From NCBI GenBank assembly GCA_031258625.1, contig JAIRMO010000092.1, forward strand, positions 1-5,768: a stretch of DNA of 5,768 nt. The letters run 5' to 3'. Positions 4,644 through 5,768 of this stretch are shown one piece after another (positions within the stretch are counted from its first letter, which is position 1; each line of letters begins with the position of its first letter). A program made the translations under genes and the position numbers. The notes under the pieces are model-generated. The model was given only the letters and a program-made list of their open reading frames with translations, had not been told where the DNA came from and searched no databases. The DNA is from Spirochaetaceae bacterium (GTDB lineage Bacteria; Spirochaetota; Spirochaetia; Treponematales; Breznakiellaceae).

Positions 4644-5747
4644 TTGTTTCCTAAGGTTCTATTTTTTTTCCTGGTTATTTTAGTTTTTTGCGGTCTTTTC
4701 GTGGCGGGATGCGACGGAATGTTTTTTTCGGATATAAAAGAGAAAGGCAGGGATGACGATATCCGGAGGCCTGTTCCGGAAAATCCTTCGACTCCGGGCA
4801 CGACAACGCCTTCGATTCCGGGCGCGACAACGCCTTCAAATCCGCCGTCTCCGGCAGCTCCGACGTGGTACGTTTCCGCAAGCGGAACCGACTTCAATAA
4901 TACCGGGATGGATCCCGCAAAGCCCTTGGCCTCGGTACAGACGGCGCTGAACCGTATAAAAACGATCTATAGGGGCAGAAAATGGCCGGCCGGTGAAAGC
5001 GCCGTCATTGTGGTCAGCGGAAGGATAAGCGGTTCCGGTTCCGGTATGTCTATGGTTGATGTTTCCGGGGCCGGGAATTACCCGCCTATTATCCTCAAGG
5101 GAGACCCCCTTCAGAAGGGAGTCTTAGACGCCAAGCGGAGCAGCAGCAACGAAGGCCGGGTTCTCTATATTGGGAACAATAAGGTAACTCTGGGCGACAA
5201 CCTGACCCTCACCGGGGGATACACCGTGTGGGGCGGCGGGGTGTTGGTCGGTATCGCCGGTTCAGAGTCCGCAGGGGAGTTTGTCATGGCCGGCGGAGAA
5301 ATCACCGGTAATGCAGCCCAGACCGGCGGCGGGGTTATGGTGTTCAAGGGCAGCATGACCATGACCGGCGGCATCATACACAACAATACCAATACCGACT
5401 ATAGCAAGGTTCCGGGAGAGGGGGGAGGCGTCTATGTTAATGAGTATACATCCTTTGCCCTGTCCGATGGGACCATCCGCGAAAACGGCGGGGCGAAAAC
5501 GGCGGCGGGCGGCGGGGTAGGCGTAAACGGGATGGGACTGTTCACCATGACCGGCGGGGAAATCCTCAATAACTCCGCAACCCAAAACGGCGGCGGGGTA
5601 CGCGTATCGGGGTACGGCCAATTTATCATGTCCGACGGGACCATAAGCGGTAACACCAGCGGCATTGAAGGCGGAGGAGTCTCGGTGTCCGTCTACGGCG
5701 GAATATTCACCCCTACCGGAGGAACCGTCAGTGGGAATACGCCCTAG
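4644..5747 (+). CDS. Lipoprotein with Pro/Thr tether and beta-helix-type glycine-rich repeats
   Basis: The product has 367 residues and starts at TTG 4644, about 8 bases after GAGAGGGG. An in-frame stop at 4626-4628 and the signal peptide leave no better start. A hydrophobic signal sequence (residues 5-22) ends in the lipobox VAGC, with the lipidated Cys at 23, so the protein is probably membrane-anchored and exported. D24 follows the Cys; in E. coli Asp there favours the inner membrane, but this rule is unproven in spirochaetes. Residues 43-74 are a Pro/Thr/Ser tether. WYVSASGTDFNN...PLASVQTAL (75-102) resembles the lead-in of right-handed beta-helix (pectate-lyase-like) proteins. Residues 197-367 hold six units of the form GGGV...F.M.GG.I..N. 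The stop TAG 5745-5747 follows GNTP, where another unit might be expected, but a likely terminator begins just after. No catalytic residues are evident; a surface or adhesion role is inference. Confidence 0.85.
   Translation: MFPKVLFFFLVILVFCGLFVAGCDGMFFSDIKEKGRDDDIRRPVPENPSTPGTTTPSIPGATTPSNPPSPAAPTWYVSASGTDFNNTGMDPAKPLASVQTALNRIKTIYRGRKWPAGESAVIVVSGRISGSGSGMSMVDVSGAGNYPPIILKGDPLQKGVLDAKRSSSNEGRVLYIGNNKVTLGDNLTLTGGYTVWGGGVLVGIAGSESAGEFVMAGGEITGNAAQTGGGVMVFKGSMTMTGGIIHNNTNTDYSKVPGEGGGVYVNEYTSFALSDGTIRENGGAKTAAGGGVGVNGMGLFTMTGGEILNNSATQNGGGVRVSGYGQFIMSDGTISGNTSGIEGGGVSVSVYGGIFTPTGGTVSGNTP
4785..4840 (+). repeat. 24-bp tandem repeat coding for the Pro/Thr tether
   Basis: Two 24-base units (4785-4808 and 4809-4832) match at 22 of 24 positions, and the start of a third, diverged copy follows. 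They code for PSTPGTTT, PSIPGATT and then PSNP. Whole-codon unit length means copy-number change would alter tether length without breaking the frame. Confidence 0.8.
5232..5744 (+). repeat. Six imperfect glycine-rich beta-helix repeats
   Basis: Units begin with GGGV at residues 197, 228, 261, 289, 316 and 343 and run about 27-33 residues, usually ending in GG.I or DGTI followed by N-rich turns. At DNA level the word GGCGGCGGGGT recurs at 5232, 5325, 5508 and 5589, always in the same codon phase. The last unit stops at GNTP. Such repeats fit successive turns of a parallel beta-helix. Confidence 0.75.
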
Positions 5748-5748
5748 C

Positions 5749-5768
5749 AAGGCCGCCTGGCAGCCAGG
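5749..5768 (+). terminator. Left part of a probable terminator hairpin, cut by the window edge
   Basis: CCTGGC (5756-5761) and GCCAGG (5763-5768) are exact complements around one A, and the left arm is preceded by AAGGCCG, two bases after the lipoprotein stop. If the sequence beyond the window continues with CGGCC and a T-run, this is a long GC-rich terminator. Only about half can be seen. Confidence 0.4.

Overview
The window reads as a chromosomal piece of a treponeme-like spirochaete, possibly a termite-gut type. This is an inference from the GC-rich coding style and from a lipoprotein built of short glycine-rich GGGV...GG.I..N repeats beside housekeeping genes; there is no rRNA or other marker to prove it. 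All supported genes lie on the + strand.

Layout: (1) positions 2-406 hold the 3' end of a gene for a strand- and glycine-rich, probably extracellular protein. (2) 407-682 is non-coding and carries two perfect inverted repeats (10-bp and 16-bp arms), then the clpS promoter region. (3) 683-994 is clpS, the N-degron adaptor. (4) 995-1241 is non-coding; its last 50 bases hold a good sigma-70 promoter for clpA, and the rest is unexplained. (5) 1242-3719 is clpA, a two-AAA+ unfoldase with a long extra segment between its ATPase modules. (6) Only 22 bases later comes aat, leucyl/phenylalanyl-tRNA-protein transferase, apparently starting at a CTG codon behind a strong ribosome binding site. (7) 4495-4643 holds a probable terminator and a near-consensus promoter. 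(8) 4644-5747 is a lipoprotein with a proline/threonine tether and six beta-helix-type repeats, followed at the window edge by what looks like the first part of a terminator hairpin.

The three central genes form one pathway. Aat adds Leu or Phe to proteins whose N-terminus is Lys or Arg, ClpS binds such N-termini, and ClpA unfolds the delivered protein into ClpP, which is not in this window. clpA and aat look co-transcribed; clpS appears to have its own promoter. The flanking genes look like envelope or surface proteins and have no visible link to proteolysis.

No complete new system is evident. The most unusual items are the roughly 64-residue insertion in ClpA, the CTG start of aat, the paired palindromes upstream of clpS and the unexplained clpS-clpA spacer.
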